Of a stretch of 64,000 bases of DNA, positions 1 through 7,917 are shown in pieces. Origin of the DNA: Bacteroidota bacterium (lineage in GTDB: Bacteria; Bacteroidota; Bacteroidia; M30B66); NCBI GenBank assembly GCA_027483445.1, contig JAIXUS010000038.1, forward strand, positions 19,931-83,930. Direction: 5' to 3'. How positions within the stretch are numbered: position 1 is the stretch's first letter; every line of letters begins with the position of its first letter. The notes beneath the pieces are model-generated. The model made no database searches. It had not been told where the DNA came from and was given only the letters and a program-made list of their open reading frames with translations. The translations under genes were made by a program, and so were the position numbers.

Positions 1-363
1 CGATTCCGGGCTCGTGTTTAGAGGCAAGGTGTATTGCTAAAAATCGGTTAGAGTGACTAAACGAGATACCCACTGGAAAATCAAGCAAAAATGGCTTTCC
101 CAGTGGATTGTAATTAAGCCTTACAGGCTGATGAAAGATCGACTCAAGCACTTGATTTCGAAGCACCGAGAGTTCATTTTTACGCTCCGCAGCGGAGGAG
201 AAAGAAAATTTTGGAATTGCTGCAACGAAAACCCGCGAGTCATCATCCTGAAACACACAAGATGGATGTGCAGAGATTCGGTTCCAGAGAAATGGGGGAA
301 GATTCATTTTTCGCTACGAGTGTCGCACATTTTTCTGTAAATTTGAAAGCTTTATTTGGTTTT
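1..363. other. Upstream region of the first giant surface protein, no gene seen
   Basis: No convincing coding region is seen here. The reading frames crossing it have no recognisable protein features and run into the signal peptide of the next gene. A short perfect hairpin lies at 185-197 (6 bp arms, 1 nt loop). A -7 promoter element lies at 338-345. The stretch probably holds the 3' flank of a gene outside the window plus the leader of the gene starting at 364. Confidence 0.5.
338..345 (+). promoter_or_regulatory. Putative -7 promoter element (TAAATTTG)
   Basis: TAAATTTG matches the Bacteroidota primary sigma -7 consensus TAnnTTTG exactly and lies 18 bases before the ATG at 364. No clear TTTG -33 box was found at the usual distance. 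This is a motif match only. Confidence 0.45.
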
Positions 364-3300
364 ATGAAAAAACCCTTTACTTTTCGGTCTATACAATTAG
401 GTTTGTTGCTTTTAGCAACTGTGCTGTTTTCCGATTTGCGCGCCCAGTTTGCGGTCGACACATCGCTCAGTCCAACCGGATACATCAATAACCTTGTTGG
501 TTTAGGGGTGTCTTATTCCAACGTTCAATTTCAAGGAGATGGTCAGGCGATCGGTTTCTTTACAGGAGCAGCTGCCTCACTTGGATTCAACTCGGGTATA
601 ATTTTAGCGACCGGACTTGCAGCAGAAGCGGCAGATCCATTTACATTTGGTGACATTGGAGGTTTAACCAGTATTCCTGAGCTTACCAACATTGTTCCTG
701 TAAGCCCGAACTGTGGAGGACAGATACAAGACGGTGTAGTTCTTCAATTTGATTTCGTTCCACAATCCACCCCGGTTTCTTTTAGCTACATTTTTGCTTC
801 AGCAGAATACCCAATGTATGTTTGCTCGCAGTTTAACGATGCATTCGCGTTTCTGATTAGCGGGCCCGGTATTGTTGGTCAGCAGAATTTGGCTTTAGTA
901 CCCGGCACCAACGACCCGATTACAATCAGTACAATCAATGACGGTAATGTGGGGGGAGCGGGCACAATTAACAATGATCCATGCATCCTTACAAACTCAC
1001 AATACTACAACACCACTCCTCCGGCCGATATTAATTACGGAGGATTTACCGATGTGCTGACGGCTGTGGCCGATGTAATTCCATGCTCGACTTACACACT
1101 GAAGTTGCTTTTGGCCGATTATTGCGATGGCGGTTTAAGTTCAGCGGTTTTCCTGGAGGCTAACTCCTTTGGAGCTGCACCCATTGCGATTCAGCAAACT
1201 ACTCTCAATGGCGATTCAACCACTTACGAAGGCTGTGCACCGGCAACTTTGGTATTTACGCGCCAAAACCCCGACCCTTTCGATTATGTGTTTCCTTTCA
1301 CACTATCGGGAACGGCAATCAGTGGTGTAGATTATACTCCTGTGCCGCCTTCAATCACCATACCAGCGGGGCAAACTTCCGTTACACTCGACTTAAATGC
1401 AATTCCTGATGCCATTACAGAAGGCCAGGAAACCATTGAATTAAGCTATCAGACTATTTGTGGTGTTATCTCAACGATTGTTTACATCGAAGAGCCTCCA
1501 AGTATGTCAGTTACACCTGGCCCGGCGCCAACGATTTGCGATGGTCAGGGTCCGGCCACAATTACAGCTGTAGCCGGAGGTGGAGTAATGCCATTTACCT
1601 ATTCATGGTCGAATGGCTTACCCAATGGGCAAACCCAAAATGTGAATCCAACAGTTACAACAACCTACACTGTCACGGCCACCGATTTTTGTGGCACTAC
1701 TGCAACCGCTGATGTTACTGTAAATGTAAACGACACTCCGGATGTGCCCACATTAAGCACAATAACAGCGGTTTGTGAAAATGAAAATATCAATGTTACG
1801 GCGAGTACTTCATCACCAACGGCCACATTGGTATGGTCGGGGCCAAACGGATTTTCGCAGAATAGCGGATCGAGCATTCAGTTTAACAATGTGAATGTGA
1901 GCAATGGAGGAACGTATAGCGTTTTTGCCTCCGAATTTGGATGCAACTCTGCACCGGCTGTCTTCAATCAAATTGTAAACCCTCGCCCTGTAATCACAGC
2001 CATCAGCTCAAACTCACCGGTTTGTGAGGGAACACCGTTGAATCTCGTTGCCACAGTAACGCCCTTCAATGCTACTGTGAATTGGGCAGGGCCCAACGCC
2101 TTTAATGCAGTAGGAGCCACTCCAACTATCGCCTCCACACCCATGAATGCGGCAGGTCCTTATTCGGCATCTGCCACCCTAAACGGTTGCGATGCCTTAG
2201 TTGATCAGGTGATTGCTGTGGTGGTAAACGATTCACCGGAAGCCCCAACCGTTACGGCTCCTCAAACGATTTGTTCAGGCTTCGACCTCAACCTAAGCAC
2301 AACTACCGTTGCCGATTTGTACAGTTGGAGCGGTCCGGTTGGGTTTTCGGCCAATACCCCAAACACTATTCGCCCTGCGCTCACACCGGCAATGGCTGGC
2401 GTTTACACACTGGTAGTGGTTAGCAATAACTGTCCAAGTCCTCCAACAAACGTAAACGTAGGTGTGATTGATGCTTCATTTACTCCGGTAATTGTTTCCA
2501 ATAGCCCTGTTTGTGCCGGTGAAACCTTAAGCTTCAGCACGCCTGTTGTTAATGGAGCATCGTACTTCTGGAGTGGCCCCAATGGCTTCACCAGCGGAGA
2601 CTTGTTTTTCGACTTTAACAATTCATCAATCGACATCGAAGGAGCCTACAACCTTTATCTGGTGATCGGACAATGTACCTCTTCTACAAATACGTCTCTT
2701 GCCGATGTGGTTCCTACACCGGTTTCAGATGCAGGTTTAGACAACGCCACCTGCTCTATGATTCCCTTGCAGATTGGTGCTGCCCCGATACCGGGTTATC
2801 AATATTCATGGTCGCCTATCGAGGGGCTTAACTTTGCCAACATCTCCAATCCAACCGTTTTGTTGAGCAATCTCGGCGGGGTAGCTGAAGAACAGGAGTT
2901 CATTGTAACTACAACATTCGACGGTTGTCAAAGTAAAGACACCATTCTGGTAACCATTAACCCACAACCGGTAGCTTTCTTTGAAACACCAGAGCCACAG
3001 TGTTTTGAAAATCATTCTTTCAATTTTGAGGGTGATGGTGTTTTCCTTACCGACAATCCCCGTTTTGTGTGGGACTTTGGTCCGCTTTCCTTGCCCGACT
3101 CTTCGGCTGAACGCAATCCAAGCGATGTGAGGTTCCCGTCAACCGGAATTCATCTTGTTCGACTCACCATTATCGATCTCGGTTGCGAATCGCTGCCATA
3201 TACCGGAACAGTGAAGGTGAACGAAATGCCGGTTGCCAACTTCGAACCGAGCGATGTAGCGGTGTGCCAGCCTGCCATTATTCAGTTTAATAACCTCAGT

Positions 3301-4002
3301 ACCGGTGATACGCCGCTTGACTACAGTTGGGACTTTGGGAATGGAAGACTGAGCAATTTGCCTGAGCCCCAAATTATGTACTCCGAAAGTGGAAACTTTG
3401 ATGTTAAGCTCCGCGTGAGCACGGCGTATGGCTGTACGAATGAATACATGATTAGCGACCTAATCACCGTTAATCCGTCGCCGGTTTCAGCCTTCAATTT
3501 ATTCCCCGGAACCTTGATTTCGCTTACTAGTCCGCACATTGAGCTTACCGACTTTTCTGTAAATGCCTCAGAATGCATCTATGTTATCGGCAACGATAGT
3601 GTGTTCAGCTTTAACACAGAATACACCTTTACCGATACCGGCACATACGAAATAGCGCAGATTCTGACCAATGAGTTTGGCTGCGTCGATACTTCGATGA
3701 AAACAATACGCGTAGATTTTGGATATAAGGTTTACATACCAACCTCATTTACACCGAATAATGATGGCAAGAACGACTTCTTCCGCATTTACGGAGAAGA
3801 CATCTCAAGGGCAGAAATCAGAGTATTTAACCGTTGGGGTGAGTTGTTGTATACCTCATACGATTTTGAAAATGGTTGGGATGGCACCTCAAGGCTCAGC
3901 AATACTGCGGCCCCGGGTGGAGTTTACCTGTATGTGATTAATCTTGTGGATAGAAACGGCAACAAGTTCGATTACGATGGTACTGTAACCATTCTTCGAT
4001 AA
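364..4002 (+). CDS. Giant T9SS type B cell-surface protein with choice-of-anchor L, Ig-like and PKD-like modules
   Basis: A secreted modular surface protein of 1212 residues, probably an adhesin; the ligand is unknown. The start at 364 is chosen because it begins a clear signal peptide (MKKPFTF, hydrophobic core, cleavage near RAQ); upstream extension gives implausible sequence. In order: a choice-of-anchor L domain (about 27-275, with motifs ATGLA, FIFASAEY-like YIFASAEYP and ADYCDGG), a Calx-beta-like segment (VDYTPVPPSITIPAGQT), several Ig-like repeats marked by SGPNGF, two PKD-like domains (VWDFG, SWDFGNG), and a C-terminal gliding-motility-associated domain (about 1125-1212, YIPTSFTPNNDGKNDFF, FNRWGELLY, PGGVYLY). 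That last domain is the T9SS type B sorting signal. Its C-terminal half closely resembles the protein at 14225-17707. It is followed by a strong terminator. Confidence 0.93.
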   Translation: MKKPFTFRSIQLGLLLLATVLFSDLRAQFAVDTSLSPTGYINNLVGLGVSYSNVQFQGDGQAIGFFTGAAASLGFNSGIILATGLAAEAADPFTFGDIGGLTSIPELTNIVPVSPNCGGQIQDGVVLQFDFVPQSTPVSFSYIFASAEYPMYVCSQFNDAFAFLISGPGIVGQQNLALVPGTNDPITISTINDGNVGGAGTINNDPCILTNSQYYNTTPPADINYGGFTDVLTAVADVIPCSTYTLKLLLADYCDGGLSSAVFLEANSFGAAPIAIQQTTLNGDSTTYEGCAPATLVFTRQNPDPFDYVFPFTLSGTAISGVDYTPVPPSITIPAGQTSVTLDLNAIPDAITEGQETIELSYQTICGVISTIVYIEEPPSMSVTPGPAPTICDGQGPATITAVAGGGVMPFTYSWSNGLPNGQTQNVNPTVTTTYTVTATDFCGTTATADVTVNVNDTPDVPTLSTITAVCENENINVTASTSSPTATLVWSGPNGFSQNSGSSIQFNNVNVSNGGTYSVFASEFGCNSAPAVFNQIVNPRPVITAISSNSPVCEGTPLNLVATVTPFNATVNWAGPNAFNAVGATPTIASTPMNAAGPYSASATLNGCDALVDQVIAVVVNDSPEAPTVTAPQTICSGFDLNLSTTTVADLYSWSGPVGFSANTPNTIRPALTPAMAGVYTLVVVSNNCPSPPTNVNVGVIDASFTPVIVSNSPVCAGETLSFSTPVVNGASYFWSGPNGFTSGDLFFDFNNSSIDIEGAYNLYLVIGQCTSSTNTSLADVVPTPVSDAGLDNATCSMIPLQIGAAPIPGYQYSWSPIEGLNFANISNPTVLLSNLGGVAEEQEFIVTTTFDGCQSKDTILVTINPQPVAFFETPEPQCFENHSFNFEGDGVFLTDNPRFVWDFGPLSLPDSSAERNPSDVRFPSTGIHLVRLTIIDLGCESLPYTGTVKVNEMPVANFEPSDVAVCQPAIIQFNNLSTGDTPLDYSWDFGNGRLSNLPEPQIMYSESGNFDVKLRVSTAYGCTNEYMISDLITVNPSPVSAFNLFPGTLISLTSPHIELTDFSVNASECIYVIGNDSVFSFNTEYTFTDTGTYEIAQILTNEFGCVDTSMKTIRVDFGYKVYIPTSFTPNNDGKNDFFRIYGEDISRAEIRVFNRWGELLYTSYDFENGWDGTSRLSNTAAPGGVYLYVINLVDRNGNKFDYDGTVTILR

Positions 4003-4025
4003 GCTTCCCTAATAAAAAGGGCAAG

Positions 4026-4063
4026 AAAGCACCCAAAAGATACCGTTCTTTTGGGTGCTTTTT
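4026..4063 (+). terminator. Intrinsic terminator after the first giant surface protein
   Basis: A perfect 15 bp inverted repeat (4026-4040 with 4047-4061) with a 6 nt loop ends in a T run. It lies 23 bases after the stop at 4002. A smaller A-rich arm on the other side may let it work in both directions. Confidence 0.9.
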
Positions 4064-4255
4064 CGTTGAGTCCACAGCGTATTGTTGAGCAAGAGTATTT
4101 CCTGATTGTTTTTCCTATGCCCTTAGGCAAAGCCGTGATGCCATCAGCCTTTGGCGATTAACATTAGGAATGAACCTGAACACCTCTAAACCCGCTGAAA
4201 ACGATAGAATTACCCAGAGCAGCGGTACGTTTTAATAGAAATCAATCCAGTCTGA

Positions 4256-4996
4256 TTATTCGATTTCGGTAGAAAGGGCAGCCTTTAATTCACGAAGAGC
4301 ATTTTCCTTTTGAAAGAAGTGGGCCGAGACAACACCATCCATTCTGCACTCTTTGAAGAGGCGTTCATACTCATCCACAGACTGAAATCCGGCAGAGGCC
4401 AATACCGGTAAATTAGTCACTGCTCTGACTTTGCTGAAGACATCAAACACAATTTCGTGGTCGCCGCGATTGATGGCAGAAACCAGAATTTCGCCGGCGC
4501 CACGCACCTCAATCATCCGAATCCAATTGTAGAGATCAATCTCTGTTCTCGACTTGCCGCCGTTGAGATAGACCTTCCAAGAGCCAAACGTAAGCCTCGT
4601 ATCCACCGCCACGAGCAGAGCTTGCTTCCCGTACTGCGTAGAAATTTTGTTCACTAAATCGGGGTAACGCACTGCAGCGGAGTTTACATAAATCCGTGGA
4701 GCTCCATACTTGAGCAAATCTTCTACATCGCGAATGGTATGGACACCTCCGCCAAAAACAAACGGAATTTGTAGGCGGGTTTTCAAATCTTTCAGAAAGC
4801 GTGGCAGATTTCTTCTTCGCTCCGAAATCGAGGTTACATCCATAAAAATTATCTCATTGGCACCGGCCGCTTCATATTCTAAAGCCTTAGCCAGAGCCTG
4901 AGTGTAATCGTTAACGTGTCGCGTATCGGCAGTGGTAGCCTGTCCGTCGGCTGTGTAGATACTAGGAATGAGGCGTTTGCCTAAAAGTGGTTCCAT
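4256..4996 (-). CDS. HisF-family TIM-barrel protein, probably not a true imidazole glycerol phosphate cyclase
   Basis: A 246-residue (beta/alpha)8 protein of the HisA/HisF family. Family landmarks are present: GKRLIPS at the N-terminus, FGGGVHT in the middle, VAVDTR and RGAGEILVSAI in the second half. The second catalytic aspartate of HisF (Asp130 in the Thermotoga enzyme, here in VAVD) is kept. The first (Asp11, in CLDVKDG) is replaced by Tyr in SIYTADG, and the later SIDRDG motif is AINRGD. No HisH or other histidine gene is nearby. The start at 4996 (MEPLLGKR) matches HisF length; ATGs at 5035 and 5077 would add N-terminal residues unlike the family. I infer a HisF paralogue with a changed reaction, perhaps in surface sugar or cofactor chemistry. 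The substrate is unknown. Confidence 0.8.
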   Translation of the reverse strand: MEPLLGKRLIPSIYTADGQATTADTRHVNDYTQALAKALEYEAAGANEIIFMDVTSISERRRNLPRFLKDLKTRLQIPFVFGGGVHTIRDVEDLLKYGAPRIYVNSAAVRYPDLVNKISTQYGKQALLVAVDTRLTFGSWKVYLNGGKSRTEIDLYNWIRMIEVRGAGEILVSAINRGDHEIVFDVFSKVRAVTNLPVLASAGFQSVDEYERLFKECRMDGVVSAHFFQKENALRELKAALSTEIE

Positions 4997-5065
4997 GAAT
5001 GATTCCAAAAGTACATGGAAAACCCTTGCTTTCATCCTGATTCCCCAAAAAGCCACCTTTTGTAT

Positions 5066-5073
5066 TACATTCG
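5066..5073 (+). promoter_or_regulatory. Putative -7 element of the first POT transporter gene (TACATTCG)
   Basis: TACATTCG is one base off TAnnTTTG and lies 15 bases before the ATG at 5089. The sequence around it (ATTCGCCAAA) recurs in front of the second POT gene at 7868, suggesting a shared promoter core. Confidence 0.4.
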
Positions 5074-5088
5074 CCAAACCTTCGTGTT

Positions 5089-6801
5089 ATGAGCTCAACA
5101 AAAACTGCAAAACATCCGGCCGGACTGCCATACCTATTCTTCACCGAAATGTGGGAACGCTTTGGTTACTACCTCATGCTCGGCATCTTCGTGTTATACA
5201 TGATTGACGTTGAAAAAGGTGGGCTCGCCATTCCCGATAAAGTGTCGTACGACATCTTCGGCACCTTCATCGCCATCACTTACCTCACCCCTTTTCTTGG
5301 AGGCTTCCTGGCCGACAATAAACTCGGATATATTAAAAGTGTTTTTCTCGGAGGCACCTTGATGGGCCTGGGCTACATTGCCCTTGGAATTCCGGGCTTG
5401 CGCCACGCCGGCATTGGCCTGAGCGATCAGTTTGTGATGAGCTCCTTTTGGATTGCCATGCTGCTGATTGTGGTTGGAAATGGATTCTTTAAACCAAGCA
5501 TTTCAACCCTGTTGGGCAATTTGTATTCTACACCAGAGTTCAAAGAGCGAAAAGACTGGGGCTATAACCTCTTTTACATGGGCATCAACATTGGCGCGCT
5601 GTTGGGCCCCATTTTCGCCGCTTTCATGCGCAATAAATACAATTGGTCGGCCTCATTCATCACCGCCGGAGTGGGTATGTTTATCGGACTAGTCGTATTT
5701 GCCATTGGCCTTAAGCATGTGCGCTCAGGTGAGCGAAAACCCGAAGCCGCTTCAGAGGACGGGAAAAAAGACAGCTCACTTTCGCAAGTGATGTCGTATG
5801 TGTTTTTACCGGCCATAGGCGCCGGATTGTTGGGCTGGTTCCTTCCGCAGGCCTTGTTTGGAGGCACATTGCTCGACTCCCGAAGCACCGATGCCTTCCT
5901 CTTTGCTTCCGTACCCGTAATTGTTTTTTACATTTCGCTCTGGCTGAAAGCCCGTGAAAGCGAAAAACGTCCAATTGCCGCGCTATTGGCCATTTTTGCA
6001 GTGAGTGTTGTGTTCTGGGCAGTGTTCAAACAAAATGGAACGGCCCTCACCAATTGGGGTAAATATTTTACCGACAGAGAAGTGCCTCAAGTTGTAGAAG
6101 GCGCTGCCCGCGGTCTTTACCAGGTAGAAACCATGGAATCAAAAACTGACTCTGTGGCGCTTTTCGATGAACAATACAGAGCGGTAAAAAAGGACGGGAA
6201 AGCCCAAAAAACGTTCGACCGCAACGTGTATTTCCGCAACCTGCCGCCTGAGCGAATTCCGCAGGATGGAGAGCCTGTTTATCTCATTAGTACTGAGCTG
6301 TTTCAGTCAATAAATCCATTTTGGGTGGTCTTACTCACACCACTCGTTATTGCAGCATTTGCCTGGATGCGCAGGCGGAAAAAAGAACCGACAACGCCCG
6401 GAAAAATCGCGCTCGGATTGGTGATTTCGGCCCTTTCAACGCTTGTGATGGTGGGCGCGGTATACGCCAGTAGCAACGGGGCCATGAAAGTGTCGCCCAT
6501 GTGGCTGGTGGCCTGCTACGGAGTGATTACCGTAGGTGAACTTTGCCTGAGTCCGATGGGCCTCTCGTTGGTGAGCAAACTCAGTCCCCCGCGCTTTACC
6601 GCACTCATGATGGGAGGCTTCTTCCTGAGCACCTCCATCGGCAACAAAATGAGCGGCGTGCTGGCCGGCATGTGGTATGGCTACGAAAACAAAGCCTGGT
6701 TCTTCCTTGTGAACTGCCTGTTGTTGCTTGCCGCGGGTTTGATGGCCTTCATGATGCTCCGCTGGCTCAACAAAGTGATGGAAGAAAAAGGACTTCGATA
6801 G
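5089..6801 (+). CDS. POT/PTR family proton-dependent oligopeptide transporter 1
   Basis: An inner-membrane transporter of the POT (PTR2) family, which imports di- and tripeptides with protons. At 570 residues it is the longest of three paralogues here. It carries the family motif ExxERFxYY as EMWERFGYY near residue 20, the conserved GNGFFKP segment, FYMGINIGALLGP, and many hydrophobic helices. An unusual hydrophilic insert of roughly 70 residues (about 335-405, charged, containing NLPPERIPQ) lies in the second half and is absent from the other two copies. It is divergent from the HisF-like gene. The peptide substrate cannot be read from sequence. Confidence 0.93.
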   Translation: MSSTKTAKHPAGLPYLFFTEMWERFGYYLMLGIFVLYMIDVEKGGLAIPDKVSYDIFGTFIAITYLTPFLGGFLADNKLGYIKSVFLGGTLMGLGYIALGIPGLRHAGIGLSDQFVMSSFWIAMLLIVVGNGFFKPSISTLLGNLYSTPEFKERKDWGYNLFYMGINIGALLGPIFAAFMRNKYNWSASFITAGVGMFIGLVVFAIGLKHVRSGERKPEAASEDGKKDSSLSQVMSYVFLPAIGAGLLGWFLPQALFGGTLLDSRSTDAFLFASVPVIVFYISLWLKARESEKRPIAALLAIFAVSVVFWAVFKQNGTALTNWGKYFTDREVPQVVEGAARGLYQVETMESKTDSVALFDEQYRAVKKDGKAQKTFDRNVYFRNLPPERIPQDGEPVYLISTELFQSINPFWVVLLTPLVIAAFAWMRRRKKEPTTPGKIALGLVISALSTLVMVGAVYASSNGAMKVSPMWLVACYGVITVGELCLSPMGLSLVSKLSPPRFTALMMGGFFLSTSIGNKMSGVLAGMWYGYENKAWFFLVNCLLLLAAGLMAFMMLRWLNKVMEEKGLR

Positions 6802-6882
6802 ACACCCGGGTGTAAGTTGTCTATTGGGGCGCCTGCCCTGCTCAGCTTCGGGTTAGGCCTGAGCCTACGTGTAGGGCACCCC
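6802..6882. repeat. GC-rich nested inverted repeats after POT gene 1
   Basis: The stop codon of the POT gene is followed at once by a perfect 12 bp palindrome (6802-6813, ACACCCGGGTGT). Next comes a nested structure: gggg 6826-6829 pairs with cccc 6879-6882, tgccct 6834-6839 with agggca 6873-6878, and gctcag 6840-6845 with ctgagc 6859-6864. There is no T run, so a classical terminator is unlikely. It could be a repeat element or an mRNA 3' stabiliser. The rest of the gap to about 7130 is GC-rich and shows no gene. Confidence 0.5.
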
Positions 6883-7133
6883 GCTTTTCGCCTTTAGTCC
6901 CGCGCGCTCCGCTTACGGGCGCTGCCGGCTTCAATCGGTGGCGCGAATAACGCAACCATTGGGGCCGCGAAGTCTTCGAGTGCTTGGGGTTTGTGGTTTA
7001 CTCCAAACCGAAAACGCTGATTGTAGGGTTGGAAAAGCCTCAGCATGAGAACCGGCGAATTGGCTAAAACAGGCGCCGAAAAATTATAGCGCACTAATGC
7101 TTAACGACTTAGCCTTGCCTCTGTTATTTATAA

Positions 7134-7163
7134 ATTGATAATCAATAATTTATACTACCTTTG
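7134..7163 (+). promoter_or_regulatory. cspA promoter
   Basis: TACCTTTG at 7156-7163 fits TAnnTTTG exactly. An ATTG -33-like box at 7134-7137 gives an 18 nt spacer, close to that of Bacteroidota housekeeping promoters. Transcription would start near 7170, leaving a leader of about 145 nt before the cold-shock gene. Confidence 0.6.
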
Positions 7164-7169
7164 CCCGTC

Positions 7170-7314
7170 TTAAATAAAGAATACAACGAGTAAGCCGAAT
7201 GTAATTTTACATTCTCATTTCCCCGAACTATTTTTTGTCTTCGATTTTTGTCACACGGTGTGGCAGAAAATAATCCATTAATGATGTTCCTGCGAGGGAA
7301 CGAAAACAACAACA
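7170..7314 (+). promoter_or_regulatory. Long structured 5' leader of the cold-shock gene
   Basis: The inferred untranslated leader holds three short hairpins: 7197-7204 with 7207-7214 (8 bp, 2 nt loop), 7252-7256 with 7258-7262, and 7286-7290 with 7297-7301, the last 13 bases before the ATG. Long structured leaders act as temperature-responsive elements in cspA mRNAs of other bacteria. That this one does so is inference. Confidence 0.45.
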
Positions 7315-7506
7315 ATGAATAAAGGAACAGTAAAATTCTTCAACGATGCAAAAGGCTTCGGTTTTATCACGGGTGAAGATGGAGAAGAAATTTTCGTACA
7401 CGTAACCGGTCTTCGTCAAGACATTCGCGAAAACGATCAGGTTACTTACGATACCGAAAGAGGTCGTAAAGGACTCAATGCTGTAAACGTGACAGTGATC
7501 AAGTAA
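7315..7506 (+). CDS. cspA: Cold-shock domain protein (CspA family)
   Basis: A 63-residue single cold-shock domain, a five-stranded beta-barrel that binds single-stranded nucleic acid and melts RNA structure. The RNA-binding motifs are plain: RNP1 as KGFGFI and RNP2 as EIFVHV, following the opening MNKGTVKFFND. Full length for the family. It is transcribed alone from its own promoter, with a long structured leader and an intrinsic terminator directly behind it. Its neighbours are POT transporters with no functional link. Confidence 0.97.
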   Translation: MNKGTVKFFNDAKGFGFITGEDGEEIFVHVTGLRQDIRENDQVTYDTERGRKGLNAVNVTVIK

Positions 7507-7525
7507 TCAGCAAATATTTAAGAAG

Positions 7526-7561
7526 AAGGGGCGGATCCATTGGGGTTCGCCCCTTTTTTTT
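7526..7561 (+). terminator. Intrinsic terminator of cspA
   Basis: GC stem ggggcg 7528-7533 with cgcccc 7548-7553, extended by two A-T pairs, followed by an eight-base T run. It lies 20 bases after the cspA stop. Confidence 0.9.
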
Positions 7562-7867
7562 GTCCAAACTTGAGGCGTACAACAGATGGCGTTTGTTTGT
7601 GTGAAGCCCGGGGCTTGCGATTTCAGATGTAATTTTTGCACTCCAATTGGGCGGTACTTTTTTCACGAGCAATTGTCGGGATTCGGGAAATACCGGGCAG
7701 TAGAAAACACAATTTGTATAACATAAACGCCCTTAAACCTGAATCTTGAGGTTAAATGAGTATTCAAATGTTAACCTGTATCCTCTAAGGACTTAAGACC
7801 AAGTACTCGATTTTTTGGGATTAGGCCCGAGAAAAAATGTCGGCAAGCATTTGGAAATGATAAATTG
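7562..7867. other. Intergenic region before POT gene 2, no gene seen
   Basis: No open reading frame of substance. The only structure noticed is a 7 bp inverted repeat, AGGTTAA 7749-7755 with TTAACCT 7771-7777, separated by 15 nt. It lies about 90 bases upstream of the putative promoter of the second POT gene and could be an operator; nothing further supports this. Confidence 0.35.
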
Positions 7868-7875
7868 TATATTCG
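7868..7875 (+). promoter_or_regulatory. Putative -7 element of the second POT gene (TATATTCG)
   Basis: TATATTCG is one base off TAnnTTTG and lies 42 bases before the ATG at 7918. It shares TTGTAT and ATTCGCCAAA with the element before POT gene 1. Confidence 0.4.
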
Positions 7876-7917
7876 CCAAAACACCCAAACGCTAACCCAA
7901 TCCATCTTTCTAAGCTT

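Noticed and set aside
53..340. Open frame at the window start on the plus strand
   Set aside because: No recognisable protein features, overlaps the leader of the giant surface protein, composition unlike the genes here.
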